Shown here piece after piece: positions 49,627-58,009 of a stretch of 60,123 nt of DNA; position 1 is the stretch's first letter, and each line of letters starts with the position of its first letter. A model generated the notes under the pieces. That model searched no databases and was not told the DNA's origin. It saw only the letters and a list, made by a program, of their open reading frames with translations. This DNA comes from Billgrantia aerodenitrificans (GTDB lineage Bacteria > Pseudomonadota > Gammaproteobacteria > Pseudomonadales > Halomonadaceae): assembly GCF_021404405.1 (NCBI RefSeq), contig NZ_JABFTV010000016.1:1-60123 (forward strand), in the 5' to 3' direction. A program made the translations under genes and the position numbers.

Positions 49627-52600
49627 CTAGCTCTCTAACTCGATATCGATGCCCAGCGAACGGATTTCCTTCACCAGTACGTTGAAGGATTCCGGCATGC
49701 CGGCATGCATGGTGTGGTCGCCGTCGACGATGCTCTTGTACATCTTGGTGCGACCTTCCACGTCGTCGGACTTCACCGTGAGCATCTCCTGGAGGGTATA
49801 GGCGGCGCCGTAAGCTTCCAGCGCCCACACCTCCATCTCACCGAAACGCTGACCGCCGAACTGCGCCTTACCGCCCAGCGGCTGCTGGGTGACGAGCGAG
49901 TAGGAGCCAGTGGAACGGGCGTGCATCTTGTCGTCCACCAGGTGGTTGAGCTTGAGCATGTACATATAGCCCACCGTCACCGGGCGGTCGAAGGCGTCAC
50001 CGGTACGCCCGTCGTACAGCGCCATCTGGCCGGAATCCGGCAGATCCGCCAGGCGCAGCAGGTGCTTGATCTCGCCTTCCGCCGCGCCGTCGAACACCGG
50101 CGAAGCCATCGGCACGCCGCCGCGCAGGTTCTTGGCCAGGGCGATCACCTCGTCGTCGGAGAGCGAGTCGATGTCCTCGATCCGGGTACCTTCGGTGGAG
50201 TTGTACACCTTGCCCAGGAACTCGCGAATCTCGCTCACCTGCTGGGTGCGTGCATCGCGCAGCAGAGCGTCGATCTTGACGCCGAGGCCCTGGGCCGCCA
50301 GGCCCAGGTGGGTCTCGAGGATCTGACCGACGTTCATCCGCGACGGTACGCCCAGCGGGTTGAGGACGATGTCCACCGGCACGCCGTTGTCGTCGAAGGG
50401 CATGTCTTCTACCGGCATGATTGCCGAGATGACACCCTTGTTACCGTGACGGCCGGCCATCTTGTCACCCGGCTGGATACGACGCTTGACCGCCATGTAG
50501 ACCTTGACGATCTTGAGTACGCCCGGCGCCAGGTCGTCGCCCTGGGTCAGCTTGCGCTTCTTGTCCTCGAAGCGCTCCTCCATCTCCTTGCGACGGTTCT
50601 CCAACTGCTCGTCGGCCTGGGCCAGCAGCTCGTTGAGCGACTCGTCCTGCAGGCGCAGCTTGAACCACTGCTGACGCGGCAGTTCGTCGAGGTAGCTGTC
50701 GGAGAGCACGTCGCCTTTCTTAAGCTTGGGTCCGCCGTTGACCGGCTGGCCGGAGAGCGTGCGCTTGAGACGCTCGAAGGTGGCGTCCTCAGCGATGCGG
50801 TAGGTCTCCTGCAGGTCCTTGCGCACCTCGTCGAGCTGCATCTGCTCGATGGCCAGCGCCCGGGAGTCCTTCTCCACGCCGTCGCGGGTGAACACCTGCA
50901 CGTCGATCACGGTACCGCGCATGCCGGTGGGGGCACGCAGCGAAGTATCCTTCACGTCGGAGGCCTTCTCACCGAAGATCGCCCGCAGCAGCTTCTCTTC
51001 CGGGGTCAGCTGGGTCTCGCCCTTGGGCGTGACCTTGCCCACCAGGATGTCGCCCGGGCCGACTTCGGCGCCGATGTAGACCACGCCGGCCTCGTCCAGC
51101 TTGGAGAGTGCCGACTCACCCACGTTGGGGATATCCGAGGTGATCTCCTCCGGCCCCAGCTTGGTGTCGCGGGAAACGCAGGTCAGCTCCTGGATGTGGA
51201 TGGTGGTGAAGCGATCCTCCTGCACCACGCGCTCCGAGAGCAGAATCGAGTCCTCGAAGTTGTAGCCGTTCCAAGGCATGAAGGCGATGCGCATGTTCTG
51301 ACCCAGGGCCAGGTCACCCATGTCGACGGAGGGACCGTCGGCCAGGATGTCGCCGCGCTCGACCACGTCGCCGGGACGCACGATGGGGCGCTGGTTCATG
51401 CAGGTGTTCTGGTTGGAACGCACGTACTTGGTGAGGTTGTAGATGTCGACGCCGGCTTCGCCGCCGATGATCTCGTCCTCGTTGATACGTACCACGATGC
51501 GCTTGGCGTCGACCGAGTCGATGACCCCGCCGCGACGCGCCACGGCACACACGCCGGAGTCGCGGGCGACGAAACGCTCCATGCCGGTACCCACCAGCGG
51601 CTTCTCGGCGCGCAGGGTCGGTACCGCCTGACGCTGCATGTTCGAGCCCATCAGAGCGCGGTTGGCATCGTCGTGCTCAAGGAACGGGATCAGCGCCGCT
51701 GCCACCGAGACCACCTGACGCGGAGACACGTCCATCAGGGTGACCTGCTCGGGGCGCATGAAGGTGGTCTCGCCCTTGTGGCGCACCTGTACCAGGTCGT
51801 CGACCAGCTTGCCGCTCTCATCGACGGTGGCCGAAGCCTGGGCGATGATGAAGTCGCCCTCCTCGATGGCCGAGAGGTGTACCACCTCGTCGGTCACCTG
51901 GCGGTCCACTACCTTGCGGTACGGCGTCTCGAGGAAGCCGTAGCTGTTGGTGTGGCTGTAGGTGGCCAGCGAGTTGATCAGACCGATGTTCGGACCTTCC
52001 GGGGTCTCGATCGGACACAGACGGCCATAGTGGGTGGCGTGAACGTCGCGCACCTCGAAGCCGGCCCGCTCGCGGGTCAGACCGCCCGGACCAAGCGCGG
52101 AGACGCGGCGCTTGTGGGTGACCTCGGAGAGCGGGTTGTTCTGGTCCATGAACTGCGAGAGCTGGCTGGAACCGAAGAACTCCTTGACCGCCGCCGCCAC
52201 CGGCTTGGCGTTGATCAGGTCCTGCGGCATCAGGCCTTCGCTCTCGGCCATGGAGAGACGTTCCTTGACCGCACGCTCGACGCGCACCAGGCCCACGCGG
52301 AACTGATTCTCGGCCATCTCGCCGACGCAGCGGATACGACGGTTGCCCAGGTGATCGATATCGTCGACTTCGCCGAAGCCGTTACGGATGTAGATCAGCT
52401 CCTTGAGCACGTCGAGGATGTCACGGTTGTCGAGTACGCCGGAGCCGACGTCGGAATCACGACGCAGGCGACGGTTGAACTTCATGCGACCGACGCCGGA
52501 AAGGTCGTAGCGGTCTTCGGTGAAGAACAGGTTGTGGAACAGCGTCTCGGCGGCTTCCTTGGTGGGCGGCTCGCCGGGGCGCATCATGCGGTAGATTTCG

Positions 52601-53706
52601 ACCAGCGCCTCGAGCTGCGAGCTGGTGGTATCCAGGCGCAGGGTCTCGGAGACGAACGGACCGCAGTCGAGATCGTTGGTGTACAGCGTCTCGAGCTTGG
52701 TGATGCCGGCCTGGCCCAGCTTCTCGAGCAGTTCCGGGGTGATCACGCTGTTGCAGGGGCAGATCAGCTCGCCGGTATTGGCATCGACCTGATCCTTGGC
52801 CAGGGTCTTGCCGAACAGGTAATCCATCGGCACTTCGAGGCGCTCGAGGCCGGCCTTCTCCAGCTGACGGATATGCTTCTGGGTGATACGGCGACCTTCC
52901 TCGACGATCAGGTTGCCATCGGCATCCTTGATGTCGAAGGTGGCGGTTTCGCCACGCAGGCGCGACGGCACCAGCTCCACCGAGAAACCGCTCTTCTCGA
53001 TGTGGAAGACGCTGGTGTCGAAGAACTCGTCGAGGATCTCCTCGGCACTCATGCCCAGCGCGCGCAGCAGCACCGTGGCCGGCAGCTTGCGGCGACGGTC
53101 GATACGCACGAAGACGTTGTCCTTGGGATCGAACTCGAAGTCGAGCCAGGAGCCGCGATAAGGAATCACGCGAGCGGAATAGAGCAGCTTGCCCGAGGAG
53201 TGGCTCTTGCCCTTGTCATGATCGAAGAACACGCCCGGCGAGCGATGCAGCTGGGAAACGATGACCCGCTCGGTGCCGTTGACCACGAAGGTGCCGTTCT
53301 CGGTCATCAGGGGGATCTCCCCCATGTAGACTTCCTGCTCCTTGATGTCCTTGATGGCCTTGTTGGAAGAGTCGCGATCGTAGATGATCAAGCGAACCTT
53401 GACCCGCAAGGGAGCGGAGTAGGTGACGCCACGCAGCTGGCACTCCTTGACGTCGAAGGCCGGGGTACCGAAGCGATAGCTGACGTACTCGAGCGCCGCG
53501 TTGCCGGAGAAGCTCTCGATCGGGAACACGGACTTGAACGCCGCATGCAGTCCGGTCTCGAGGCGCTCATCGGGGGCGCGGTCCTGCTGGAGGAAGTCGT
53601 AGTAGGAATCAAGCTGGATCGCCAGCAGGTAGGGCACATCCATCACTTGGGGCAGTTTGCCGAAATCCTTGCGGATGCGTTTTTTCTCAGTGTATGAGTA
53701 AGCCAT
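49627..53706 (-). CDS. rpoB: RNA polymerase beta subunit
   Basis: A 1359-residue catalytic subunit (E. coli 1342), starting MAYSYTEKKRIRKDFGKLPQ. The rifampicin region SSQLSQFMDQNNPLSE followed by VTHKRRVSALGPGG is wild type at the positions equivalent to D516, H526 and S531, so no resistance change is visible. A C-terminal clamp-interacting segment is present. It follows rplL after 235 bases that contain two hairpins. rpoC is 11 bases downstream. Confidence 0.99.
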   Translation of the reverse strand: MAYSYTEKKRIRKDFGKLPQVMDVPYLLAIQLDSYYDFLQQDRAPDERLETGLHAAFKSVFPIESFSGNAALEYVSYRFGTPAFDVKECQLRGVTYSAPLRVKVRLIIYDRDSSNKAIKDIKEQEVYMGEIPLMTENGTFVVNGTERVIVSQLHRSPGVFFDHDKGKSHSSGKLLYSARVIPYRGSWLDFEFDPKDNVFVRIDRRRKLPATVLLRALGMSAEEILDEFFDTSVFHIEKSGFSVELVPSRLRGETATFDIKDADGNLIVEEGRRITQKHIRQLEKAGLERLEVPMDYLFGKTLAKDQVDANTGELICPCNSVITPELLEKLGQAGITKLETLYTNDLDCGPFVSETLRLDTTSSQLEALVEIYRMMRPGEPPTKEAAETLFHNLFFTEDRYDLSGVGRMKFNRRLRRDSDVGSGVLDNRDILDVLKELIYIRNGFGEVDDIDHLGNRRIRCVGEMAENQFRVGLVRVERAVKERLSMAESEGLMPQDLINAKPVAAAVKEFFGSSQLSQFMDQNNPLSEVTHKRRVSALGPGGLTRERAGFEVRDVHATHYGRLCPIETPEGPNIGLINSLATYSHTNSYGFLETPYRKVVDRQVTDEVVHLSAIEEGDFIIAQASATVDESGKLVDDLVQVRHKGETTFMRPEQVTLMDVSPRQVVSVAAALIPFLEHDDANRALMGSNMQRQAVPTLRAEKPLVGTGMERFVARDSGVCAVARRGGVIDSVDAKRIVVRINEDEIIGGEAGVDIYNLTKYVRSNQNTCMNQRPIVRPGDVVERGDILADGPSVDMGDLALGQNMRIAFMPWNGYNFEDSILLSERVVQEDRFTTIHIQELTCVSRDTKLGPEEITSDIPNVGESALSKLDEAGVVYIGAEVGPGDILVGKVTPKGETQLTPEEKLLRAIFGEKASDVKDTSLRAPTGMRGTVIDVQVFTRDGVEKDSRALAIEQMQLDEVRKDLQETYRIAEDATFERLKRTLSGQPVNGGPKLKKGDVLSDSYLDELPRQQWFKLRLQDESLNELLAQADEQLENRRKEMEERFEDKKRKLTQGDDLAPGVLKIVKVYMAVKRRIQPGDKMAGRHGNKGVISAIMPVEDMPFDDNGVPVDIVLNPLGVPSRMNVGQILETHLGLAAQGLGVKIDALLRDARTQQVSEIREFLGKVYNSTEGTRIEDIDSLSDDEVIALAKNLRGGVPMASPVFDGAAEGEIKHLLRLADLPDSGQMALYDGRTGDAFDRPVTVGYMYMLKLNHLVDDKMHARSTGSYSLVTQQPLGGKAQFGGQRFGEMEVWALEAYGAAYTLQEMLTVKSDDVEGRTKMYKSIVDGDHTMHAGMPESFNVLVKEIRSLGIDIELES

Positions 53707-53785
53707 CTGTATTCCCCAGCTTGTTCACCATGGGTGACCGATGCGTGGTCGGCGCCGCCCGACGAGACCGCCCCCGTCAGGCGCT

Positions 53786-53818
53786 GACGGCAAGCTCCAC
53801 AGGGGGTAGCTCGCCGTC
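53786..53818 (-). promoter_or_regulatory. Stem-loop in the rplL-rpoB spacer (RNase III-like position)
   Basis: An 11-base stem with one mismatch (53786-53796 with 53808-53818) has an 11-base loop. In E. coli an RNase III cleavage stem occupies this spacer. The equivalence is inferred from position only. Confidence 0.5.
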
Positions 53819-53872
53819 GGGATTCTGCTAGCGACGCTGCGTCAGCAAGGCGCTAGTGCAACAGAAAAAGGC

Positions 53873-53899
53873 CGGCAGCGGGAGGGCCCGCCACCAGCC
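53873..53899 (-). terminator. Attenuator-like hairpin downstream of rplL
   Basis: On the minus strand a GC-rich hairpin (GCGGG with CCCGC, outer pairs CGGC with GCCG) is followed by GGCCTTTTTCTG. Its place matches the partial terminator between rplL and rpoB in E. coli that sets the r-protein to polymerase ratio. Confidence 0.6.
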
Positions 53900-53941
53900 G
53901 TGGAAGCTTACGCAGCGCGTGAAGCCATGGAAACCAAGGGG

Positions 53942-54313
53942 TTACTTGAGTTCCACGGTGGCGCCGGCTTCTTCCAGCTTCTTCTTGGCCTCATCGGCCT
54001 CTGCCTTGGGCATGGCTTCCTTGATGGTAGCCGGGGCGCCGTCGACGGCAGCCTTGGCTTCCTTCAGGCCCAGACCGGTGATCTCGCGCACAGCCTTGAT
54101 CACGTTGACCTTCTTGTCGCCGGCGCTGGCCAGCACCAGGTCGAACTCGGTCTGCTCTTCGGCAGCGGCTTCACCACCAGCAGCCGGACCGGCCACGACG
54201 GCGGCAGCGGCAGAGACGCCGAACTTCTCTTCCATCGCTTCGATCAGCTCGACGACTTCCATCACGGACATGTCGGCGACGGCGTTGATGATGTCTTCTT
54301 TGGTAAGTGCCAT
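53942..54313 (-). CDS. rplL: 50S ribosomal protein L7/L12
   Basis: A 123-residue protein starting MALTKEDIINAVADMSVMEV. It has an N-terminal dimerisation part, an Ala/Gly/Pro-rich hinge (SAAAAVVAGPAAGGEAAAEE) and a C-terminal factor-binding domain with KKVNVIKAVREITGLGLKEAK. It recruits GTPase factors to the stalk. The ATG at 54313 is chosen from the family N-terminus. It is 86 bases after rplJ. Confidence 0.99.
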   Translation of the reverse strand: MALTKEDIINAVADMSVMEVVELIEAMEEKFGVSAAAAVVAGPAAGGEAAAEEQTEFDLVLASAGDKKVNVIKAVREITGLGLKEAKAAVDGAPATIKEAMPKAEADEAKKKLEEAGATVELK

Positions 54314-54399
54314 TTCGGTATTCCTAACTTTGCGGGAGCCTCGGCGCACCGAGCGCTCTATTCAGTGTTCGATTCAGGCTACAGCAACGAGTTCGCCGA

Positions 54400-54903
54400 T
54401 CAGGCGGCCTGTTCCTGCTTCTGGTCGCGCAGGGCGGCCAGAGTACGAACCAGCTTGCCGGCAGATGCTTCCTTCATGACGGACATCAGCTTGGCGATGG
54501 CCTCGTCATAAGTCGGCAGGGTTGCCAGACGGTCAATGTCGCTTGCCGCAATCAGCTCGCCTTCGTAGGCCAGCGCCTTGACTTCGAAGTTCTTCTCATC
54601 CTTGGCGAAATCCTTGAACAGACGGGCGGCAGCGCCCGGATGCTCGGTGGAAAACGCCAGCAGAGTCGGACCGACGAAGCTCTCGTTCAGACACTCCCAC
54701 TGAGTGCCGGAAAGGGCGCGGCGTGCCAGGGTGTTGCGGACAACACGCAGCTGGACGCCATTCTCGCGTGCCTGCTTGCGCAGACCGGTCATCTTCTCGA
54801 CCGTGACGCCACGAGAATCGGCAACTACGACGGAGAGTGCGCTCTTGGCAGCTTCACTGACCTCGGCAACGATCGCCTTCTTGCCTTCGAGTGCTAGTGG
54901 CAC
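54400..54903 (-). CDS. rplJ: 50S ribosomal protein L10
   Basis: The 167-residue product (E. coli 165) starts at GTG, with GAAGGAG about nine bases upstream, and continues PLALEGKKAIVAEVSEAAKS, matching E. coli L10. It anchors L7/L12 dimers and, as L10-L12, represses its own message. A 265-base leader precedes it and contains the L10-binding element. The upstream in-frame ATG at 54933 would add a non-family extension. Confidence 0.98.
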   Translation of the reverse strand: MPLALEGKKAIVAEVSEAAKSALSVVVADSRGVTVEKMTGLRKQARENGVQLRVVRNTLARRALSGTQWECLNESFVGPTLLAFSTEHPGAAARLFKDFAKDEKNFEVKALAYEGELIAASDIDRLATLPTYDEAIAKLMSVMKEASAGKLVRTLAALRDQKQEQAA

Positions 54904-54924
54904 AGTGATCACTCCTTCGTGCCG

Positions 54925-55081
54925 GAACCGCATAAGCGGACTCCGGTGGTTACCATCTCTCCCCTCAACGCAAGCGCCGATGGGAGTCCTGGGTGATGGT
55001 GCTCACCAGCGTTCTGGCGGCCACACCATCTGCGCAGGCACCCCTAGGGGAGATTAAGCCGCCCACTCGAAAGAGGGCGGC
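54925..55081 (-). promoter_or_regulatory. L10 leader (autoregulatory mRNA element)
   Basis: On the minus strand CCTGCGCAGATGGTG (complement 55024-55038) followed by CCAGAACGC (around 55009-55017) resembles the E. coli L10-leader core CTGCGTAGACGGTG...AGAACGC. A hairpin GCCGCC/GGCGGC sits at 55058-55081, upstream of the core. L10-L12 would bind and lower rplJL translation. Confidence 0.65.
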
Positions 55082-55168
55082 ACCTGCGGTCTTTGACGGC
55101 GCCCCTCGCCCCTGCCAGGCAGGACCTCGGGGACCGCAAAGTTCTTGCAACTATTCTCTACCGCGTCC

Positions 55169-55861
55169 TTAGACGAGGGCAGAGTGATCGAGGGTCAGAC
55201 CCGGGCCCATGGTAGTGGACAGGGTGACCTTCTTGAAATAGATACCCTTGGACGTGCTCGGCTTGAGACGCTTGAGGTCCGCGACCAGCGCTTCCAGGTT
55301 GCCCCGGATGGCGTCGGCATCGAAGTCGACCTTGCCCAGAGTGGTGTGAATGATGCCGTTCTTGTCGGTACGGAAACGTACCTGACCAGCCTTGGCATTC
55401 TTCACCGCAGTGGCCACGTCGGGCGTCACGGTGCCGACCTTGGGGTTCGGCATCAGACCGCGCGGACCGAGGATCTGGCCCAGTTGGCCGACCACGCGCA
55501 TGGCGTCCGGCGAGGCGATGACCACGTCGAAATCGAGCTGACCCTTCTTGACCTGCTCGGCCAAGTCGTCCATGCCGACGATATCGGCACCGGCTTCCTT
55601 GGCGGCATCGGCATTGGCGCCCTGAGTGAACACGGCGACGCGCACGTCCTTGCCGGTTCCGTTGGGCATGACGGTAGCGCCACGCACCACCTGGTCGGAT
55701 TTACGCGGATCGACACCCAGATTGATGGCGACGTCCAGCGACTCCTTGAACTTAACGGTAGAGAGTTCGGCGAGCAGTGCCACGGCCTCTTCCAGGCTGT
55801 AAGCCTTGGAAGCGTCGACCTTCTCGCGAATCATCTGAGCGCGCTTGGAAAGCTTGGCCAT
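55169..55861 (-). CDS. rplA: 50S ribosomal protein L1
   Basis: The 230-residue product (E. coli 234) starts MAKLSKRAQMIREKVDASKA and has the two-domain fold with the signature GPRGLMPNPKVGTVTPDVA. It binds the mobile L1 stalk and, in E. coli, represses rplKA by binding the rplK leader. It lies two bases after rplK. Confidence 0.98.
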   Translation of the reverse strand: MAKLSKRAQMIREKVDASKAYSLEEAVALLAELSTVKFKESLDVAINLGVDPRKSDQVVRGATVMPNGTGKDVRVAVFTQGANADAAKEAGADIVGMDDLAEQVKKGQLDFDVVIASPDAMRVVGQLGQILGPRGLMPNPKVGTVTPDVATAVKNAKAGQVRFRTDKNGIIHTTLGKVDFDADAIRGNLEALVADLKRLKPSTSKGIYFKKVTLSTTMGPGLTLDHSALV

Positions 55862-55863
55862 GA

Positions 55864-56295
55864 TCAGAGACCCTCCACGTTGAGGCCCATGCTGCGGGCA
55901 CTGCCGGCAATGGTACGCACCGCGGCATCGAGATCGGCAGCCGTCAGATCGGGCTCCTTGGTCTTGGCGATCTCTTCGAGCTGTGCACGGGTCACGGTAC
56001 CGACCTTCTTCTTGTTCGGCTCACCGGAGCCGGACTTGATGCCAGCCGCCTTCTTCAGCAGGACGGCCGCCGGCGGCGTCTTGGTGATGAAGGTGAAGCT
56101 GCGGTCGGAATAGACGGTGATCACCACGGGAGTCGGCAGACCCGGCTCGATGTCCTGGGTCGCGGCATTGAATGCCTTACAGAACTCCATGATGTTGACA
56201 CCGTGCTGACCCAGCGCGGGGCCCACGGGGGGACTCGGGTTGGCCTTACCAGCTGCCACCTGCAGCTTGATGTAAGCCTGTACTTTCTTGGCCAT
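55864..56295 (-). CDS. rplK: 50S ribosomal protein L11
   Basis: The 143-residue product (E. coli 142) has the proline-rich N-terminal domain (GKANPSPPVGPALGQHGVNI) that moves with factor binding and is the thiostrepton/RelA-linked site. It starts 88 bases after nusG and two bases before rplA. No clear promoter was found in that 88-base gap. Confidence 0.98.
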   Translation of the reverse strand: MAKKVQAYIKLQVAAGKANPSPPVGPALGQHGVNIMEFCKAFNAATQDIEPGLPTPVVITVYSDRSFTFITKTPPAAVLLKKAAGIKSGSGEPNKKKVGTVTRAQLEEIAKTKEPDLTAADLDAAVRTIAGSARSMGLNVEGL

Positions 56296-56383
56296 GATGG
56301 ACTCCAGTTGGGTAGTAGCGCCTTGCGGCTCCCCGGGTTAAGCGGCCAGCGCGGCGGCCGCACAGCAAATCAGAGGTCGAGAG

Positions 56384-56917
56384 TCATTCCTTCTCGACCT
56401 GCGAGAACTCGAGCTCGACAGGCGTCGCCCGACCGAAGATCAGCACGCTGACCTGCAGGCGGCTCTTGTCGTAGTTGACCTCTTCGACCACGCCGTTGAA
56501 GTCGGCAAAGGGTCCGTCGATGACGCGCACGGACTGACCCGGCTCGAACATGGTCTTGGGCCGCGGCTTGTCGCTGCCGTCTTTCACGCGGCGCAGAATG
56601 GCGTCGGCTTCTTTCTGGGTGATCGGCGCCGGCTTCTCCTTGGTACCACCGATGAACCCCATCACACGCGGGGTTTCGTTGACCAGGTGCCAGGTGCCGT
56701 CGTCCATTTCCATCTCGACCAGCACGTAGCCGGGATAGAACTTGCGCTCGCTCTTGCGACGCTTGCCGTCACGCACCTCGACGACCTCTTCGGTCGGCAC
56801 CAGGATCTCGCCGAAGCGATCCTCCATGCCATACATCTTCACGCGCTCCTTGAGGGAGCGCATGACATGCTTCTCGAAGCCGGAGTAGGCGTGCACGACG
56901 TACCAACGCTTGGACAT
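56384..56917 (-). CDS. nusG: Transcription antitermination factor NusG
   Basis: The 177-residue product (E. coli 181) starts MSKRWYVVHAYSGFEKHVMR. It has the NGN domain (about 1-115, polymerase clamp contact) and a C-terminal KOW domain with GQSVRVIDGPFADFNGVVEEV. It slows pausing and bridges to S10 or Rho. The ATG at 56917 is 8 bases after secE. Confidence 0.98.
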   Translation of the reverse strand: MSKRWYVVHAYSGFEKHVMRSLKERVKMYGMEDRFGEILVPTEEVVEVRDGKRRKSERKFYPGYVLVEMEMDDGTWHLVNETPRVMGFIGGTKEKPAPITQKEADAILRRVKDGSDKPRPKTMFEPGQSVRVIDGPFADFNGVVEEVNYDKSRLQVSVLIFGRATPVELEFSQVEKE

Positions 56918-56925
56918 GAAGACTC

Positions 56926-57294
56926 CTAACCGATGACGCCGGACATCGCCCAGCTTAGAAGGGTGTCGATCAGCCACAGCATCAGCCCGACGATCAGCAC
57001 GGCGACCAGCACGATGGCAGTCGTCTGCACCGTCTCGGGACGGGTCGGCCACACCACACGCTGGATCTCTTTCTTGGCGTTCTTGGCCAACTCGGCGAGA
57101 TCGCGCCCCCTGGCGGTCGTCAGGGCAATGCCTGCAGCACCCAGACAAAGCACGACGACACCAAGCACACGATAGAGAAGCGCCTGATCGGCGTAGTAGG
57201 TATTGCCCACTACAGCCAACGTCACCAGCGTGACGACAACCGCCCACTTGAGCCCGTCGTGGCGCGACTCCTGCACCTCGGCGTTGTGTTTCAT
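56926..57294 (-). CDS. secE: Preprotein translocase subunit SecE
   Basis: A 122-residue protein (E. coli 127) with three membrane helices (about 14-36, 42-62 and 92-118), the E. coli-like long form. The conserved amphipathic segment AELAKNAKKEIQRVVWPTRPETVQTT clamps SecY. The ATG at 57294 starts MKHNAEVQESRHDGLKW. It is preceded by tRNA-Trp and followed by nusG. Confidence 0.97.
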   Translation of the reverse strand: MKHNAEVQESRHDGLKWAVVVTLVTLAVVGNTYYADQALLYRVLGVVVLCLGAAGIALTTARGRDLAELAKNAKKEIQRVVWPTRPETVQTTAIVLVAVLIVGLMLWLIDTLLSWAMSGVIG

Positions 57295-57344
57295 GAAAAC
57301 GAGACTCCTCAGGGTGCGGCAATCGAGCATGTTCGTATGAAGAA

Positions 57345-57361
57345 GCCAACCTGGGGAAGGT

Positions 57362-57365
<4 letters not shown>
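57345..57365 (-). other. Hairpin overlapping the tRNA-Trp 3' end
   Basis: GCCAACCT pairs with AGGTTGGC with a 5-base loop and includes the encoded CCA of tRNA-Trp. On the minus strand TTCTTCATAC follows. It may aid processing or act as a weak terminator before secE. Confidence 0.4.
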
Positions 57366-57437
<72 letters not shown>

Positions 57438-57487
57438 GTACCTGACACGCAGCACCTCTTGCAGACGCATACGTAACAGCGGGCGCC

Positions 57488-57516
57488 ATGATAGCGGATA
57501 CTCCGCCGACTGGCAA
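57488..57516 (-). promoter_or_regulatory. Sigma70 promoter of tRNA-Trp-secE-nusG
   Basis: On the minus strand TTGCCA (57511-57516) and TATCAT (57488-57493) are 17 bases apart, about 50 bases before tRNA-Trp. The preceding tRNA unit ends in a terminator, so this promoter probably starts the secE transcript. Confidence 0.7.
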
Positions 57517-57548
57517 CCCTTCCCGGCGAACTGACGCCGCGAAGAAAA

Positions 57549-57574
57549 GAAAGGCGAGCCCAGGCTCGCCTTTC
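57549..57574 (-). terminator. Terminator after tRNA-Thr
   Basis: GAAAGGCGAGCC (57549-57560) pairs with GGCTCGCCTTTC (57563-57574). On the minus strand it is followed by TTTTCTTC. It separates the Tyr-Gly-Thr tRNA unit from tRNA-Trp-secE and occupies the site where tufB usually lies. Confidence 0.85.
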
Positions 57575-57579
57575 TGCAA

Positions 57580-57654
57580 TGGAGCTCATGGACGGATTTG
57601 AACCGTCGACCTCACCCTTACCAAGGGTGTGCTCTACCCCTGAGCTACATGAGC
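57580..57654 (-). tRNA. tRNA-Thr (anticodon GGT)
   Basis: The minus-strand cloverleaf starts GCTCATGTAGCTCAGGGGTA, with anticodon loop TTGGTAA and stem CACCC/GGGTG. Acceptor GCTCATG pairs with CATGAGC and CCA is encoded (57580-57582). It is the third gene of the Tyr-Gly-Thr unit. Confidence 0.97.
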
Positions 57655-57691
57655 AAAACCTTTCACACCCAACCTACCACAGCCGAATGCC

Positions 57692-57765
<74 letters not shown>

Positions 57766-57809
57766 CTACCCACTCTTCCCATCCAGACACAAACCTCGAT
57801 GGGACAATC

Positions 57810-57893
<84 letters not shown>

Positions 57894-57905
57894 AGATGGC
57901 GGCTC

Positions 57906-57933
57906 ATTCTACCGCCTACCGAAGCCATGTCAA
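57906..57933 (-). promoter_or_regulatory. Strong sigma70 promoter of the tRNA-Tyr-Gly-Thr unit
   Basis: On the minus strand a consensus TTGACA (57928-57933) and TAGAAT (57906-57911) have a 16-base spacer, then GC-rich GAGCCGCC before the tRNA. The GC-rich discriminator suggests stringent control. Confidence 0.85.
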
Positions 57934-58009
57934 GCGCTTATTTATCAGCCACTTGCCGAAAAGCTCGTCAGTGCGACGACCCCTTGGCCTCGGAACGCGC
58001 TGCATTGTG

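Noticed and set aside
51900..52200. Rifampicin-resistance change in rpoB
   Set aside because: The region SSQLSQFMDQNNPLSE and VTHKRRVSALGPGG shows wild-type residues at the usual resistance positions.
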